The notes beneath the pieces are model-generated. The model worked only from the letters and a program-made list of their open reading frames with translations, searched no databases and was not told where the DNA came from. Source: Zychaea mexicana (taxonomy: Eukaryota > Mucoromycota > Mucoromycetes > Mucorales > Lichtheimiaceae). Taken from it: a DNA stretch of 64,000 nucleotides. A program made the position numbers and the translations under genes. The stretch covers positions 1 to 64,000 of the forward strand of contig NW_026516694.1 of the NCBI RefSeq assembly GCF_025766255.1. The letters are read 5' to 3'. This document shows positions 47,010 to 59,900 of this stretch, one piece after another (the stretch's first letter is position 1; every line of letters starts with the position of its first letter).

Positions 47010-47592
47010 GGTGGACGATCCAGCCAAACCGAACGGTAATCGTCGCTGATTGAGTGAATCGTGGACAAAGTTTCTTTTGCGTTTGTGGCCTCGAGGGGGC
47101 CGTCGTTGAGAAAAGAGTTGGAATTCCAGAACGGGCGATGGCGAGCTTTGATCCAGCAGAGATTCAAGAGAGAAGAGAAAAGGAAAAAAGAAAAAAAGAG
47201 TAAAAAGTAAAGGAAGGAGCAGCAGCAAGAGAAGGAGTAGGGTTGATCGAAGGGTCTCGACACTATCAAAAAAGACTCCAAATGCTTGGGGAAATGAGAT
47301 AAACCAATGACGGGTGAGGAAGGACCTTAGGAAAACACACTCACACACACACACACACACACACACCTCCCTTTCAATCAAAAAATAATGCCCCCGATTG
47401 CATCGCACAGACCATCATTTGCTGAGGTCGAGACTTTTACCTTCCAAATTGAGCAAAACCCGGCTGATTGGATAGGTCTTTGCTTGCATCACAAACATGT
47501 CATGGGCTTCTAATAGAAAAGTTTCGAAAATCTGACACAGCACACATTTGCTTCCCTCTTTCTTCCTACTCTGCTCTGCCCACCTTACCCAC
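47010..47592. other. Divergent 5' region with CA microsatellite
   Basis: Shared upstream region of the acetyltransferase (minus) and caleosin-like gene (plus). A run of CA dinucleotides spans about 47335-47368. Confidence 0.7.
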
Positions 47593-49347
47593 ATGTCAAA
47601 CCAAACCAGTGAATGGAACCGCTCGCACATGGATGATACTACTACCACTACTACTTCTACTGACCAACAACTCAAAAGCGTCGATCCGCTTCAACATCGG
47701 GATGGTGAGCAGCAAGTAGCCACCTCCTCCTCTGCTGCAGGTGGTGGTCATTCCTCGTGGATCGACGACTTTCCGTCACCCCAGGAAGTTGCTGCTGCCG
47801 ACAAGCACAAGCACACTAGCGCCGCCACCGGTGTAAGCGACTTGCTTAGCAAGCCGTCTCCCTCTCCCATGAACTCTTCAGGTAGTACTGTGTGCATGTG
47901 TCGTCAGTTTATGACACAACCTTGATTGACATTGGACGTTGTGTTAGAATCCAACAATACGCGCTCTTATGCTTTCGTCACCGACTTCCCATCCCCTCAA
48001 GAAGCATCCAAGGCTGTCGACAGTCACCCATCCACGGGCGTCAGCGACCTGCTGCATCACGACGATGACGACAAGACGAAGCGGAAGGGCGACAAGGTAG
48101 ATTCAACGGTGCCTCCGCATCCACAGCGCTCTTTCGCCAACGTTGCTGGCAACAAAGACTTTCCAAGCCTGGAGCCGAGCCCAACGCCGTCTGCAGAGTC
48201 AACCGAAAGTTTATCGCATATACCGGACGTCAAGGAAATGCTGGGATCGGCATCCGTCAAGGTCAAGCCTCCGCCGCCCTCACAGAGCTTTGCCAAAATG
48301 GCTGCCAAACCACCTCCTCCGCAAGAAGAAAAACCGAGTCCACGCGCTGTTGCTGTTGAAAAGCAAAACCAGGAACTGGCAAACCAGCCAGCCGACCCCA
48401 GCGACGTCTCCCACGAGAACTTTCCTACACTTGCACAGGCGAACCAGATGGCTGAACAAGGCGCTGCCAGTACAGAGGACAGAGCCATGTTTACAGAAAT
48501 ATCCAAGATTGGGGATGCTGCCGAGGCGGCTGCTACAGCTGATCCTGCTGCCGATGTAGAAGAGAAGAAGGACAAGGCGCCATCGTTCGCCAAGGTGACC
48601 GGTAGCAACCTGGACAAGGCACCTCCATCTGCGTCCTCTGTTCCCGTGCCCAGCCATCCGCAATACGACGAGCAAACCATGCTGAACGCGAGTGCCAAGC
48701 GCGAAGCACGCAAATGGAAACAGCAAGAAAACAATAACACCCATGAAGAAGATAAAATGACGACTCCCGAGCAAGTACTGTTGGAGGAGAGAAAGGAAGA
48801 GATCCAAGAGCAAAAGGAGAACGAGGCTGCAGTTGTATCCAAGCGCATCGAGCTGTTTGACAGGAGACACAAGGGCAAGTTTACGATGCTGGACACCTTC
48901 AAGACGCTGCGCGGGATGGGCTATTCGTTCCTCACTGCCATCCCCATCACCGTATTGATGCATCTTCGCATGTCTCCACTGACGTCACCGTACCGATTCC
49001 CGTTCCTTTATCGTTCGCTCACAGACTACTTTACGCTGCCGATATACACCAACAAGCTCGTGCCGGCTCTTGGCTACGGTGCCCCACTGCTGACAGGTCG
49101 ACGCGGTGCCGATCTGGTCACGCAATTCGGACGCCAACAACGCGGCACGAACACGGTTGGGTTGACCTTTTGGGACGGTTTGCGTGGTATGCGACACAGT
49201 GAGAAGCGCCAGCAGTTCTGGCAAGTCAGTACGTGGGCAGTGCATCGATTACAATGGATGGCTGTGTACACCTTGCTGCAGGATCCAAACTCCCATCTCG
49301 TCACAGCCGATGCGCTTTCTGGCTTGCCCGCTGTTTCTTCTAAATAA
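47593..49347 (+). CDS. Caleosin-like protein with long repetitive N-terminus
   Basis: Caleosins are EF-hand proteins of lipid droplets. The model join(47593-47881, 47948-49347) keeps phase and gives 562 aa, far longer than the usual 200-300. The last ~170 residues are caleosin-like: IELFDRRHKGKFTMLDTFKT in place of the EF-hand, RGMGYSFLTAIPITVLMHLR as the hydrophobic hairpin region, then YTNKLVPALGYGAPLL. The EF loop is degenerate (only its first and last acidic residues remain), so Ca2+ binding is doubtful. The first ~390 residues are disordered and repeat short motifs: DFPSPQE twice, GVSDLL three times, DFPSLE, NFPTLA, SFANVAG, SFAKMAA and SFAKVTG. I chose the second Met because it follows a pyrimidine-rich leader and begins a hydrophilic sequence. 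Confidence 0.8.
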
Positions 49348-51000
49348 TTTAGACTATCTCTTTCTACACTCTGTATCCTTCTAAAACTGTTTTATATTTG
49401 ATAATTTGTATGTACATAATATCAACTCGTTCTGTCCTCATCCCTCTGTTCTAATGTTGAATTTAAAACTTAGCAATGCATTGTCTTCTTGTCCGACGCT
49501 CCTTTCATTGCCAGCATAAACTTCTCTATTGTTCGTCTGCCAATGACATCATTACCCACTAAAAGAGGCAATTTTCATATTCGGATTAATACCTTTTGGT
49601 CCGCCTTTTGGAAATAGGCGGTTCATACTACAAGCGGCACACAATCATCGCACCTTCGGTACATCAAGTCCAGCTGCAAAACTGTACTTAGCAAGGTCAT
49701 TTGCTCTACCACCATCATCTAGCGAGTAGTAACTGCCAGTATCGGCCATTTCTCTTTTTGAACAACTCGCTTGTACACTTATTTTACAAATCCTTACCAC
49801 ACACACTGCATGTGAAGTAGACAGTACGTCTAAATGTTGACATATTTGATATGAATAATGTCTCGGTCACCAGTGATCAATAGTGTTTTATTGCGTTATA
49901 GCTAATCTCGGTCGTCCTCACTGACAACGTGTTACAGGCTCATGTAGGTCCAGGGGAAGAATGGTTATTAAGAAGAAACAAACAGCATGCTGAGATAGCT
50001 CATGTAAGAAAATACTGATGGCGTGCAGCACTTGACGCCAATTATCGGATAAGCAAGTACGGAGCTGCATCGGACAAACGATTTCGCGACAGATGATAGC
50101 ATCAACCCCCTTTCGATACACCATCTCAAAATATACAAATCCCAAGAATCGCACGCTTGCTCGATACTTTCATGGCATGGCATGCGCTAAAGCAACCAGA
50201 AATTATATCTCAACATACTTCTTTACATGCTGATCTACGTAACTTGGGCTTTTGACAGAAACGAGGTTGACGTTACACCGACTCGCACAATCATGTGTCA
50301 ACTCAATGTCGGTGACTGATATGGCTGTGAAGACCGATGAGATCGTTTCCGAAGCTACCGTCATGTTAAGATGCGGCATACCTTTCGTTGGTAACATTCT
50401 CCATATACCAAGCGGTCACGATTCATAATCGGGTTCCTCGCTGCATAATGGATGGATTGGTAGTCAAAATGTGCTCGTGGGAACCAGATTGACTTTTAAT
50501 TATTAATCACCACGAGCCAATGCAACCCTGCAAAGCCTGTAAAGCTTTGGAAAAGAAGTCAAAGGTACACTGTACCGTCCTCATCATACCAGAGGATCTC
50601 CACGTAAACTGGGACACATCCAAGCCTCCCGCAAGCCGGTTAAAGGTATATGCAGCCTTTTGATCCCCATCTCTTTAAGCGATCTGGCAGGTGGGTGGCA
50701 GGCATATAAGCAACCGTCTGGATGAGCACTCTCTTTTCAGCAATGTATATTTTGTTATGCTTATCAAGTGATTGCAAGAGAAATATACAAGCCTATAGAG
50801 TGATGAAGCCAACTAGCCTTTGAGCCCACAACCGCAGCCCTGTTAGAAAGCGTAGTAATGAATCAGTTCCTTGTTATTCCTCAGCATCTTCGGCACAACC
50901 TTTTTCCAATTTTCAGGAAAGAAAAAGAGAAGGCCCGTTTTAGGTTTTTACGTTTCTTTCTGTGTTCTGATACTTACCAAAAAACGACTGACGATAAAGA
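49348..51000. other. Intergenic; possible small gene at 49918-50397
   Basis: Minus-strand frames at 50397-50213 and about 50190-49918 could be joined over a very short intron into a protein of unknown type, but neither the junction nor any motif supports it. The rest is AT-rich. A pyrimidine-rich stretch precedes the 51001 start. Confidence 0.35.
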
Positions 51001-53671
51001 ATGGCAGACGAGAACCACTCAGCGAAACGACAACGTGTCAGTAAAGCTTGGTACGTTGGCTTATTTTAACCTTTTTCTGATTTTCGGAACTGCTAACAAA
51101 AAGATAAACCCGCAGTGACCAATGTCGACGTAAAAAAGTCAAATGCGACGGTACGCTTCCCCAGTGTAGCAACTGCAAGACAGTAGGCCTTGAATGCAAA
51201 TACAATGAAACAAACAAAAAGGTAAATTTGGAAACTACAAGGTTGATTGAGAGGGAGAGGATTTGGTCTATTTGTGTAAAGCTAATGAAGCATATTGTAT
51301 CATACCACTCCATGCTTACTAATGATTTAGCGAGGCCCACCCAAAGGTTATATTGAGGCGATTGAAGGTCGGTTACAACGACTCGAAGCTTTGCTTAGCA
51401 GTGTAGTGCAGGAAGACGACCCACGATCACAGGCCATCATGGCAGAACTCAATGCACCACTTCATACACCTTACGGAGAGCTAGTCCGACCTCGTCTTTT
51501 GGGACGAGGATTCAACGAACCAGAACAGCCTTCGGTATCAGGACCATCGACGCCGAGCAGCACGGCGAGTAGTCCTATCGCGCCACGACATCAACAACCA
51601 TCACAACATCAGCAACAACAGCGGACTCAGCAGGCTCTAAATGAAAACAACGACACTTTGGGAAGTCAGTACACTGACGGAAATAGTCCAGTGCGCTACT
51701 ACGGCAAGTCATCTGGCTACTATATGCTTCGTGATAGCAAAAACTATCGTGATGGCGTGTTTCGCTTTAACTCGCAAGGTTACTGCAAAGGCTCCAACAA
51801 CGACCGCCTTACGTCTGTGAAAGCACTGCTCTCCTTGAACCCTTACGAATTGCCACCAAAAGACCTGTCGAAGCACCTGATCGACTTATACTTTGAACAC
51901 TACTACCCGTTCCTGCCAATCCTACACAAGAACTCGTTCCTCGCATCCTTGGACAGCCAGGATAGCTCAGTGCAGCCAGCAGCGCCGCTCTTGCTCAACT
52001 CAATCTACGCGCTGGCTTCGCGTATCTCACCTGATCCGCGGGTGCGCGCTGATCCGAACTTGCCAGACACAGCTGGTGATATTTTCTTCGAGCGAGCGCG
52101 ACTATTGCTGGACAATGAATGGGAGAATTTTACTGTATCAACGGTGCAGTCACTCATCTTGCTGAGTAGCCATCAGACAGGTGCCATGAAAACGGTTCGT
52201 GGATGGTTGTACAGTGGATTGGTAAGGGCAGCTAATTATTTAACCACTTTAATGAAACCGAGCCAAATCTTTAACATACTCACCGCACGTACTGACTAAA
52301 ATAAATGGGGTATTTGTGGCTCGATATATATATTTATATATGCAGGCATTTCGAATGCTTCAGAATTTGGGCTTGAACAGAAACTGTGACAAGTGGAAAA
52401 TGTCTGATATCGAAAAGGAGAACCGGAAACGAAGCTTCTTTTGCTGCTTTGTGGTGGATCGATTAGCATGCGCGATGTTTGGTCGAACACCCATTATTGA
52501 CGAACGCGACTACGACACACCCTTCCCCACTGCGATTGATGAAGACGATCCGAGCGTCATCGACAATTTTCACCAACTTATCAAACTTTGCGGGACGTTG
52601 GGTTCCGTTCTTCGACAACTCTATACGGTATACGGGCGCCATCAGCTTTCAGTCATGGCAACACCAGATCGTGTTATATCCGCGCTCGATAAGGAACTGA
52701 ATGGATGGATGGCGAAACTCCCTCTATCAGTACTGTATCGCCCACCGAATACGCGTGCAGGCGATCGAGCACCTGCACCATCGCTGGAACGATGTCAGCT
52801 TCACATGCTCTTCTACACAACACTTATCCTGTTACATCGGCTGTTTATCCCGGGACGATGCCATTCGGTGACACCATCCGTATTCCCAGCTGGTGCTATT
52901 TGCACCTATGCAGCCAACAAAATACTTGACATTTCAATATCACTGATGGAAGAAGAACGGCTGAACCACGTCAATTGCTACGCACTCTATTTTATGTTTA
53001 CCGCTGGAACGATCTTTATCAACGACGCATCCTCCCCGGACAGCAATGCTGCGCTAGAGGCTAAAATTAACGTCAACAGAATCATGCGAGCAATGGAACA
53101 GGTCGAGACGACGTGGAAGACATCGGCACGACATTCCAATATCTTGGGTGAATTGGCTGGATTGCGTGACATCAATCTGGAAGAAGGCGCAGGAGCACAG
53201 GAGGACAGGCAGCTACAACGGCAACAACAGCAACAACAGGTCCTAGCTACTCCTGCTGCAATTGCTGTACCGACCTCGCCCATCCTTGGCCCTGCTGCTG
53301 CTCCTAGTAGGAGTATGCCGTCATCATCCACTGCACCATCATATAGTACGGCTCCTGTTTCTAGTACTGCAGCACCTGCACCCTACCAAAGTACTACGTC
53401 TTACAGTGATACCAAGCTGCCGGAAACACCTGTATCTATAGCAACATCCACAGCAACACCAAAGCAGTCGTTTGATTATGAATTTCCGTTTGTCAACGCG
53501 TATGATTCGGCTTCAGCAGAACAAAAGGACAAACTACACCAGTTCGATCCAAACAATATGGCATTCTGGGGAGTACCAACATCCTTTGATGTGGAGGAAT
53601 GGAACAATTATTTGAACAACCAAAACTTTCAGCAGCCACCTGAAGACGGCTTACGTGTTTTACCAGAATAG
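51001..53671 (+). CDS. Zn(II)2Cys6 transcription factor, 790 aa
   Basis: The model join(51001-51050, 51116-51221, 51331-52221, 52346-53671) keeps phase. The N-terminus has a short basic leader (SAKRQRVSKA), then the zinc cluster CDQCRRKKVKCDGTLPQC and NCKTVGLECKY, a linker RGPPKGYIEAIE and a coil LQRLEALLSSVV. The fungal-specific domain starts near residue 205 (DLSKHLIDLYFEHYYPFLPI, LHKNSFLASL) and runs past RSFFCCFVVDRLACAMFGRT. The C-terminal ~200 residues are Gln/Ala/Pro/Ser-rich, likely an activation region, ending DGLRVLPE. The layout resembles XlnR/CTF1-type regulators of carbon use; targets are not deducible here. It is not a close copy of the factor at 39207. Confidence 0.92.
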
Positions 53672-54376
53672 TTTTCTTAACAATTAGTAGCTATATCGTC
53701 AGTATTTCTAACATCTTACACATTCACATTGTTTTTTAACATCATTATTTTGCGAAAAAAAAACATCTATTCAAATTCACACACACACACATACTCGATT
53801 ACATTAACACTTTAAAGTCCCATCGCTTATTATGCATATGTAGTACTTTATTACTCTTCAACTTTTTACAATTTAACAATATAGCAGCGCTAGCATCTTT
53901 TTGAGTTCCATTGCCTGTTTTACTATGGTAGATTCCTTGAGAAGAGACTAGAAAAACGGTTTCAAGTCCCTTCAAACAATTTGAAATGTCATTACCTACA
54001 CTATCCTCCCAATGTTTCTCACCATCGTCGTACTGTGTCTGTTTACGCGAGAGAACGAGGCCCTTACAAGTTTTGTGCAACACGGCGAAGCGCTGGTCTG
54101 TGCTGATATCAGAAGTGAAGTGTGTACACATCGCATTTGTATTTATTCCCTTCATACAGTGATTCCCCATTATATTCACACACTTAAATTTTCGGAATTG
54201 AGAAAGTTAGGTTGAAAGTTTGTACATCTTTGCACGCAAGCCTAATTTAATATATTATTATGTACGTCCGTTATAGCTTTTTCATTGATCTCTTTTATAA
54301 GCTATACATAGGTGATAGTGATAGCGACAGTAAAACAGGATAGGTACCTGATGATGAATATGATAAGGCAATGCTA
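53672..54376. other. Convergent 3' region
   Basis: Contains a CACACACA run near 53778. A minus ORF at 53799-54179 contains the protein-like stretch TCKGLVLSRKQTQYDDGEKH before a GTAATG donor near 53995; it could be an exon remnant, but I cannot place it. Confidence 0.4.
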
Positions 54377-56977
54377 TTATAATGATGGTGGGGTACAAGA
54401 TTTAAATTGACTTGCAATAGAAAATGACGACGACTCAGTGCATCCATAATTACTGTGGTGGCGATGGTGGTGGTGGCGGCGGTGATGGTGATCATGGTGA
54501 GTGTGGCTATGTTGATGCGAGCAGCCCTGCTGCTGCTGCTGCTTTTCTTTGTGTCCTGGGCTGGATGAACGGTGATGACGATGTCGAGCATGGCATGCTT
54601 TTCGCTGAAGACTGCAGGATTGGCTGTTGCCTGCATTCAATGGACGACATTTACTTTGATGCTTTGTGCAACCTGACAAAGTTGATTTATAGGCGTCATC
54701 AGAAGAAAGACGATTGTGACAATGATGGTGTGGAATGTGATGATGATGATGATGGGAGCAAATTTGGGCATCCGATTGTTGCTGCTGTTGATGTTTCTGC
54801 TGATGGCAGCAAGAGGTTAGCTGTATAGCGCAGCTGTGTAGTTGTTGATGTGCTGCCCTAAGGCATGAAGGGTGATGGTTGTGCTGCTGACAACAATGGT
54901 GCATCGTTGTTTGCTGGTTGATATAATGGTTAAAAGCAGAAGAGTGCTGGCCTTGAGGAAGTAATGAATAATATTGATCGGGAGATCCTTTGGCAACCAA
55001 GATAGTCGGCATGGTGTCACCCAAAGGTAGAAGTTGTCGATATCCAAATTTTTCTGGCTCGTTATTAGCTGCTGTGGCTGCTGCTGCTGCTGGTGGTGAG
55101 CAAAGAGAAGATGATTTCTTGGCATCCTTATCAATGACTACGAGTCGGTCTTGTGGCTGTAGGTAGCTGGTGCTACTTTCGCTCGCACCTTTCAGGTCCG
55201 TCAATGAGCGCGATACCTGCTTGGACAGACGAGGGTGATGTTGTTGATGCTTGTTCCGGGAAGAAGAAGAAACACCGGACGCTAACTCGGAAAGATCGGG
55301 AAGCGAATACCGAGATCGGTCTTCATGCATGCGCTCGAGCTCCGAAACTGCTTTGCATGACAGCCTTTTCATGTTCAGTTCATGATTCTCCCCCGTCAGC
55401 GCATGATTTGCCTTTGTTGCTTTTGGAGAGACGGGAGAATCGCCAGCATCTGGAGGTGGTGTCAACGGCATCATATGAACAGGAGGTATAATTGGCGATT
55501 GCTGTTGCTGCTGTTGATACATCAGTCCTTGATCATTAGAAGAAGCTGGGATAGCGGACATTGGCGCTGCAGTTTGTATCGATGCTGTTTTTGATGGTAT
55601 TTTCCTCTGCTGCTGCTGGCAGCTGCCGCACGGTGACATCGACGATGTTCGTGTTGACCGGTTTGATCTCGGAAGACGGCTATGCTTTGATAGTGCCTCT
55701 GATGTCGTAGGACTCCAAGGCGACACTGGCTCTACTATGCCTCGAGATACTAGGTCAAGAGCGTACGGCATAGACAGTGGCTGTGCTAATCGAGGACGAT
55801 ATATTGTTTGCTGTTGATGAAGATGTTGCTTCTGTTTTGCTTCTACTGCTGTTGCACCGTACGAGTATTGCGAAGACGACCCAAAAGACATAAATGACTC
55901 GGATGCTGACAATTTGTTATTAGGCGACACCCCACTGCAAGTATTAATGGTGTACATTATTGGAACTGAGGGTGTCACTCGTTGCAAATATAGCTGCTGC
56001 TGCTTATCAATGGATTGCCATGACGTGCGACATTCTTGACGGTGTCTTTCCTTCATCCTCGCCATCTGTGTTGCCTGAGATGGAGGAAGTCCACCTCCAG
56101 TAGTAGAGGTGCCACCTGGGTCTGCAGTGGTCATTTTCCCAAACAATTTTTCTCGTTGCTGATGCTTAATACCTTCCGAGCTCTCACTCTCAGAAAACAT
56201 CACTGCCGACGATGATGAGGCAGTGTCATCAGAGTCTGAAATATCTGAATCGAGAATAGACACCGTTTTCCTTTTGAAAAGTGATCGTTTGGCGCTATTT
56301 GCGTCTACTGCTAATGTCGGTGGTAATGACGCAGACGTTTCTTCTTGGTTGGGAGTAGAAATGACAGAGGGATTACGATTGAGGACAGCGGCATCGACCC
56401 TTGTCGTTGTTGTTGTTGGTGTGGGGTAAGCGGTAGCCACGGTGGCGACAGAGGTTACTGAACTTCTTCCTTTCTTTTTACATTCAGCAACAGTCGTACA
56501 GTTGTTATCAGCATCGGTAGAATCCGGCAAGAATATATCCGTGGTTGCGTCTGCTGGCGTCACTGGCATTGATGATAGCTGATACCCTATTTTTTTTTTT
56601 GTTACTGTGATTAGTTTTAGGCTTTCTGGTGAAGCGGTGTAATAGTAGACACAATAATGAAAGTGGAACATCATGCGCTTTCTGAGCTCACCATCATTTC
56701 TAGCAGAAGAAGAACCCATCTCCAGATAAATATCATCAGTTAAACTGGTTGGAGATTTCGTAGAGGGTGTTTCTCGGTGATCGCTCCTCAAAAACATGTT
56801 AGCGATCGGTGATCGTTTGTTGTAGCCATAATAATCATGATCATCGTCAGCGTCGCCGTTGCTGTTGTTGAGCTTAAGATGAAGGGGTTCAGGGCTGCTA
56901 AACGAGGATGTCATCATCATTGTTGTAGATGCCGATATCTCTTCCTTCTTTTTGTTTCCACGTCGTAAGAAACCCAT
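54377..56977 (-). CDS. Large low-complexity His/Cys/Gln-rich protein
   Basis: The open frame is 866 codons from MGFLRRGNKKKEE. The protein is mostly Ser/Thr/Gln-rich and apparently disordered, without a domain I know. A segment near residue 95-130 is bounded by a GTGAGC donor and an AATAG acceptor (56691 to 56587, 105 nt). It has a strikingly different, hydrophobic composition (YCVYYYTASPES), so it is probably an in-frame intron, leaving about 831 aa. The last ~180 residues are rich in His and Cys, with HHHHHH and HRHHHHRHH runs and many scattered Cys, suggesting metal binding. MGFLRRG at the N-terminus has Gly2 but is not a clear myristoylation site. Possible roles are regulatory scaffold or metal-binding protein; neither is shown. 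Confidence 0.65.
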   Translation of the reverse strand: MGFLRRGNKKKEEISASTTMMMTSSFSSPEPLHLKLNNSNGDADDDHDYYGYNKRSPIANMFLRSDHRETPSTKSPTSLTDDIYLEMGSSSARNDGELRKRMMFHFHYCVYYYTASPESLKLITVTKKKIGYQLSSMPVTPADATTDIFLPDSTDADNNCTTVAECKKKGRSSVTSVATVATAYPTPTTTTTRVDAAVLNRNPSVISTPNQEETSASLPPTLAVDANSAKRSLFKRKTVSILDSDISDSDDTASSSSAVMFSESESSEGIKHQQREKLFGKMTTADPGGTSTTGGGLPPSQATQMARMKERHRQECRTSWQSIDKQQQLYLQRVTPSVPIMYTINTCSGVSPNNKLSASESFMSFGSSSQYSYGATAVEAKQKQHLHQQQTIYRPRLAQPLSMPYALDLVSRGIVEPVSPWSPTTSEALSKHSRLPRSNRSTRTSSMSPCGSCQQQQRKIPSKTASIQTAAPMSAIPASSNDQGLMYQQQQQQSPIIPPVHMMPLTPPPDAGDSPVSPKATKANHALTGENHELNMKRLSCKAVSELERMHEDRSRYSLPDLSELASGVSSSSRNKHQQHHPRLSKQVSRSLTDLKGASESSTSYLQPQDRLVVIDKDAKKSSSLCSPPAAAAATAANNEPEKFGYRQLLPLGDTMPTILVAKGSPDQYYSLLPQGQHSSAFNHYINQQTTMHHCCQQHNHHPSCLRAAHQQLHSCAIQLTSCCHQQKHQQQQQSDAQICSHHHHHHIPHHHCHNRLSSDDAYKSTLSGCTKHQSKCRPLNAGNSQSCSLQRKACHARHRHHRSSSPGHKEKQQQQQGCSHQHSHTHHDHHHRRHHHHRHHSNYGCTESSSFSIASQFKSCTPPSL

Positions 56978-59900
56978 GGTAGTGCTTAGAAGCTGGAATA
57001 CGAGTTAATATAACAAAGTCGAGAAAGGAAGGGAAAAGAAAACAGTGACCAACAATCGTGCACGATACATTTATGGTCCGCCCTTTTATTGTTATTGTTG
57101 TTTTTAATTGAGTTTATGCAGAGTGAGTGTAGGAAAGTAACTCAAATTACACACTGTTTAGGACTGGTTAGAAGCACACGAATTGGAAAGATGTCCTATT
57201 GTTTCCAGCAGTAAACACAACAGTAGCCGCTGTTGCTATGTATTATGCACCACTACAGCGCCTGCTCAAGACATTTCTCTAAATGTTGCTCGCTCAAACA
57301 CACTGGCACTTAATTGTTCTTTCGTCTATCTCTGATGCTTAACAGCACAGCAACTGAGGAGAATAAAGCTTCTCTTCATAGTACACTCAGGTACGTTTAC
57401 ATGCACAATGACAATCACTCAAAAGCTAATGCACGAGAAAGTTGATTGTTTGTCATGGTCAGGGCTTTTCCCTGTTTCTTCTAGCGCATATGTGCTACAA
57501 ACCTTACCTACTACTACTTGCAGACATACAAAAGCCCGTACTGAATACATCCTTTATTGTCATATTTTCCCTTTGTGTTGCCTTCAGACCTTTTGGGGGA
57601 AGGGGTTGCTTAAGACAGATTCACACACCCCTTTTACCGACAGAAAGCGGCAATTTATAAACATTACAATGTGTGAGTGTAGTGATGATGGAACCGCCAA
57701 CTTTGATCCCACTTCTTTACTTACTCAGTCACTCCTTTCTCCCTCTCACTCTGTTCTTACTCCTCTAACCCTCTTGAAGTTCCTCCTTCGAGCAATTTCC
57801 TCTGTAGGAATTACATCCGAACGTTATACTTGGAGTTCTTCTTTTTTACCTCCGCATGTTATCCCTTGCAGGCCTCAGCTGTGCTTTTCCGCCTCTATCG
57901 TAGCTAAATAACGCATAGTATATACTCCCCTTATGCTCTTCATCACCCAACCCAACTATTTCCTTCTTTTCTCTCGGTGTAAATGTTTCTCCTCAGCCTC
58001 CTCGCCCTCCTCGAGGAAGCCGAGCCCCCTCCTCCCCCAAATTGAGAGATACGCATTACTCCTTACTCGATGAGAGGGCTTTATCTTCCTTTCATACCCT
58101 TTGTTTTCTTGATCTTTTGAAAATACTTGAGTAAAGAAGATAAAAAAGTTGCCAAAGGACAGTTTTATTGTTGCTCTCTACATGTTTATCATTTTACCTT
58201 CAGCAACTAGGATCAGATAGGTATTGACTTGTTGGTGGTGGATTTACTAATAAATGGACGCGTATTTAAGCGTTACTTTCATCTTAATGCTACGGACGAC
58301 AAAAGCCAGCTTTGATTTTGATGAAACACAACAACACGCAAAAATAAGGCTTAATATTTAGCGCATCTGCATATAGAGAAAAGCGCAACAAGTAACGCGG
58401 ATTACATACATCTGCGGGAAAACGCAGTTTGGCGATGAAGAAGAGAGACCGCTATCATCAACCTTGCTTTAAAATTATGATACCGACTAGCAAGGCATAT
58501 TGTGATACGTTTACAAACAATTTTTAAGGAACAAATAATGCATCCAAACTTTCGCAAATGTATTATCATGCTATGCTACTTGGACGACATATTCGTACTT
58601 GTGTTTGACTTGATTCAGTCGCTTAGAATTAAGTATTGAAATAGTGTTGATCATCATATGTTTGTATAGTAAGCTAATCTCGTTGTAAATAAATCTTTTG
58701 TGCAAACAGCATAGCCACCACTCCCTTATTTTCTTTGCAATGATTAACTAGTCCATTCATTCTTCCGCCACTGCTGCCGCTGTTTTTCAATTAGAAGATC
58801 TGTATAGACCGTTTACCCACTATTTTCCCCGTAACAACAACAAAAAAAAGGGGGAGAAGGGTGTTGGCTTTCCTTTGATCGCTGCATACTCTAGATTCAC
58901 TAATTACGTTTGCCACATCGATTAATCCTCGACTACATGACCTGTTTAGTGTAATGGAGGTTTATCCATTTGTAATTATCTACATAAGTATAAGCATTGG
59001 GACAAGCAAGTCAGCCCAGGAGCAGATGAAGTTTTGATACAACAAGCTTTGAGTCACATTTAGTTTTACATTTACTGCTTTCCATCAAACTTGTGAGTAC
59101 AAACTAAAGTGTAATTAAAATTTCCCAAAACTACATCACTTAACGTCTTGGAGAGCACGTATTATCGTCGATGATCTTGCGGAGTAAATCAAGTGTCTTA
59201 TAGCTACCAGAAAAGAGAAATGTTTCAATCAGAAAACCGATCAATAGCCTTGAATATACCGACATGGGACTAAGCCATGCTTACGTAGTACTGTAACTAC
59301 TATTCTTTGATAGTAGCAAAGTTTTCTTACTCTAACTCTAAAAAGTCACTGTAAGATAAACAACGCTGACACAGCATGTTTTTTGAGCGAGCTGTAAGGT
59401 TACCCAAAGAATATTAAAGCGTGTTGATGTGCTTACTATTATACAATCCAATATTTGATGATTTTTTAATAATTATGCTATCGTTAGGTATATCAACTTT
59501 TCGAAGCGATGTAAACATGCTCATATTTGTAGGATGTACTACAAAAGAAGGTGCTTCCCAGGTTGTTGGAAGAAAAATTGGAACAGTGAGCATATTTCAA
59601 GGATTCAAGGCTTTTTGGACACGGTGCATAAAATAAAGAAACGGGACGTTGCTATCATACCCCGGATGTGATGGAAAGAGGCTTCTATCCTGTAATTCGT
59701 TCATTGAGGCTCTAATCGAATGTGGCAAGTATCTGCAGTTATTTCCTTTGGTACCAACTAATTCCCTAGAGTTTGATAAGCTACTAACAGTGTTCTGATC
59801 ACCTTGCGTGATTTTAATCAAGGTAGCACTATATAGGTTAGGACATATGACTTATTTACAGGCTGTCGAGAAACGTATATGATCCTAAAACGTGGGATGT

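Noticed and set aside
46488..47408. 306-codon frame starting far upstream of the acetyltransferase
   Set aside because: The first ~130 codons run through a CA repeat and poly-Leu/Phe sequence; the Met at 47009 is a better start and the 3' end is cut by splicing.
48057..48902. Minus-strand ORF of 281 codons
   Set aside because: It lies antisense to the caleosin-like gene, is Ser/Cys/Phe-rich as expected for a shadow of a Lys/Glu/Pro-rich frame, and has no motifs.
57408..57911. 167-codon plus ORF
   Set aside because: It is CT-rich sequence giving a Ser/Leu/Thr-rich frame without motifs, overlapping another ORF of equal quality.
59597..59821. Minus ORF containing RSLFPSHPGYDSNVPFLYF
   Set aside because: It looks protein-like but has no flanking exons and matches no family I know; at most a gene fragment.
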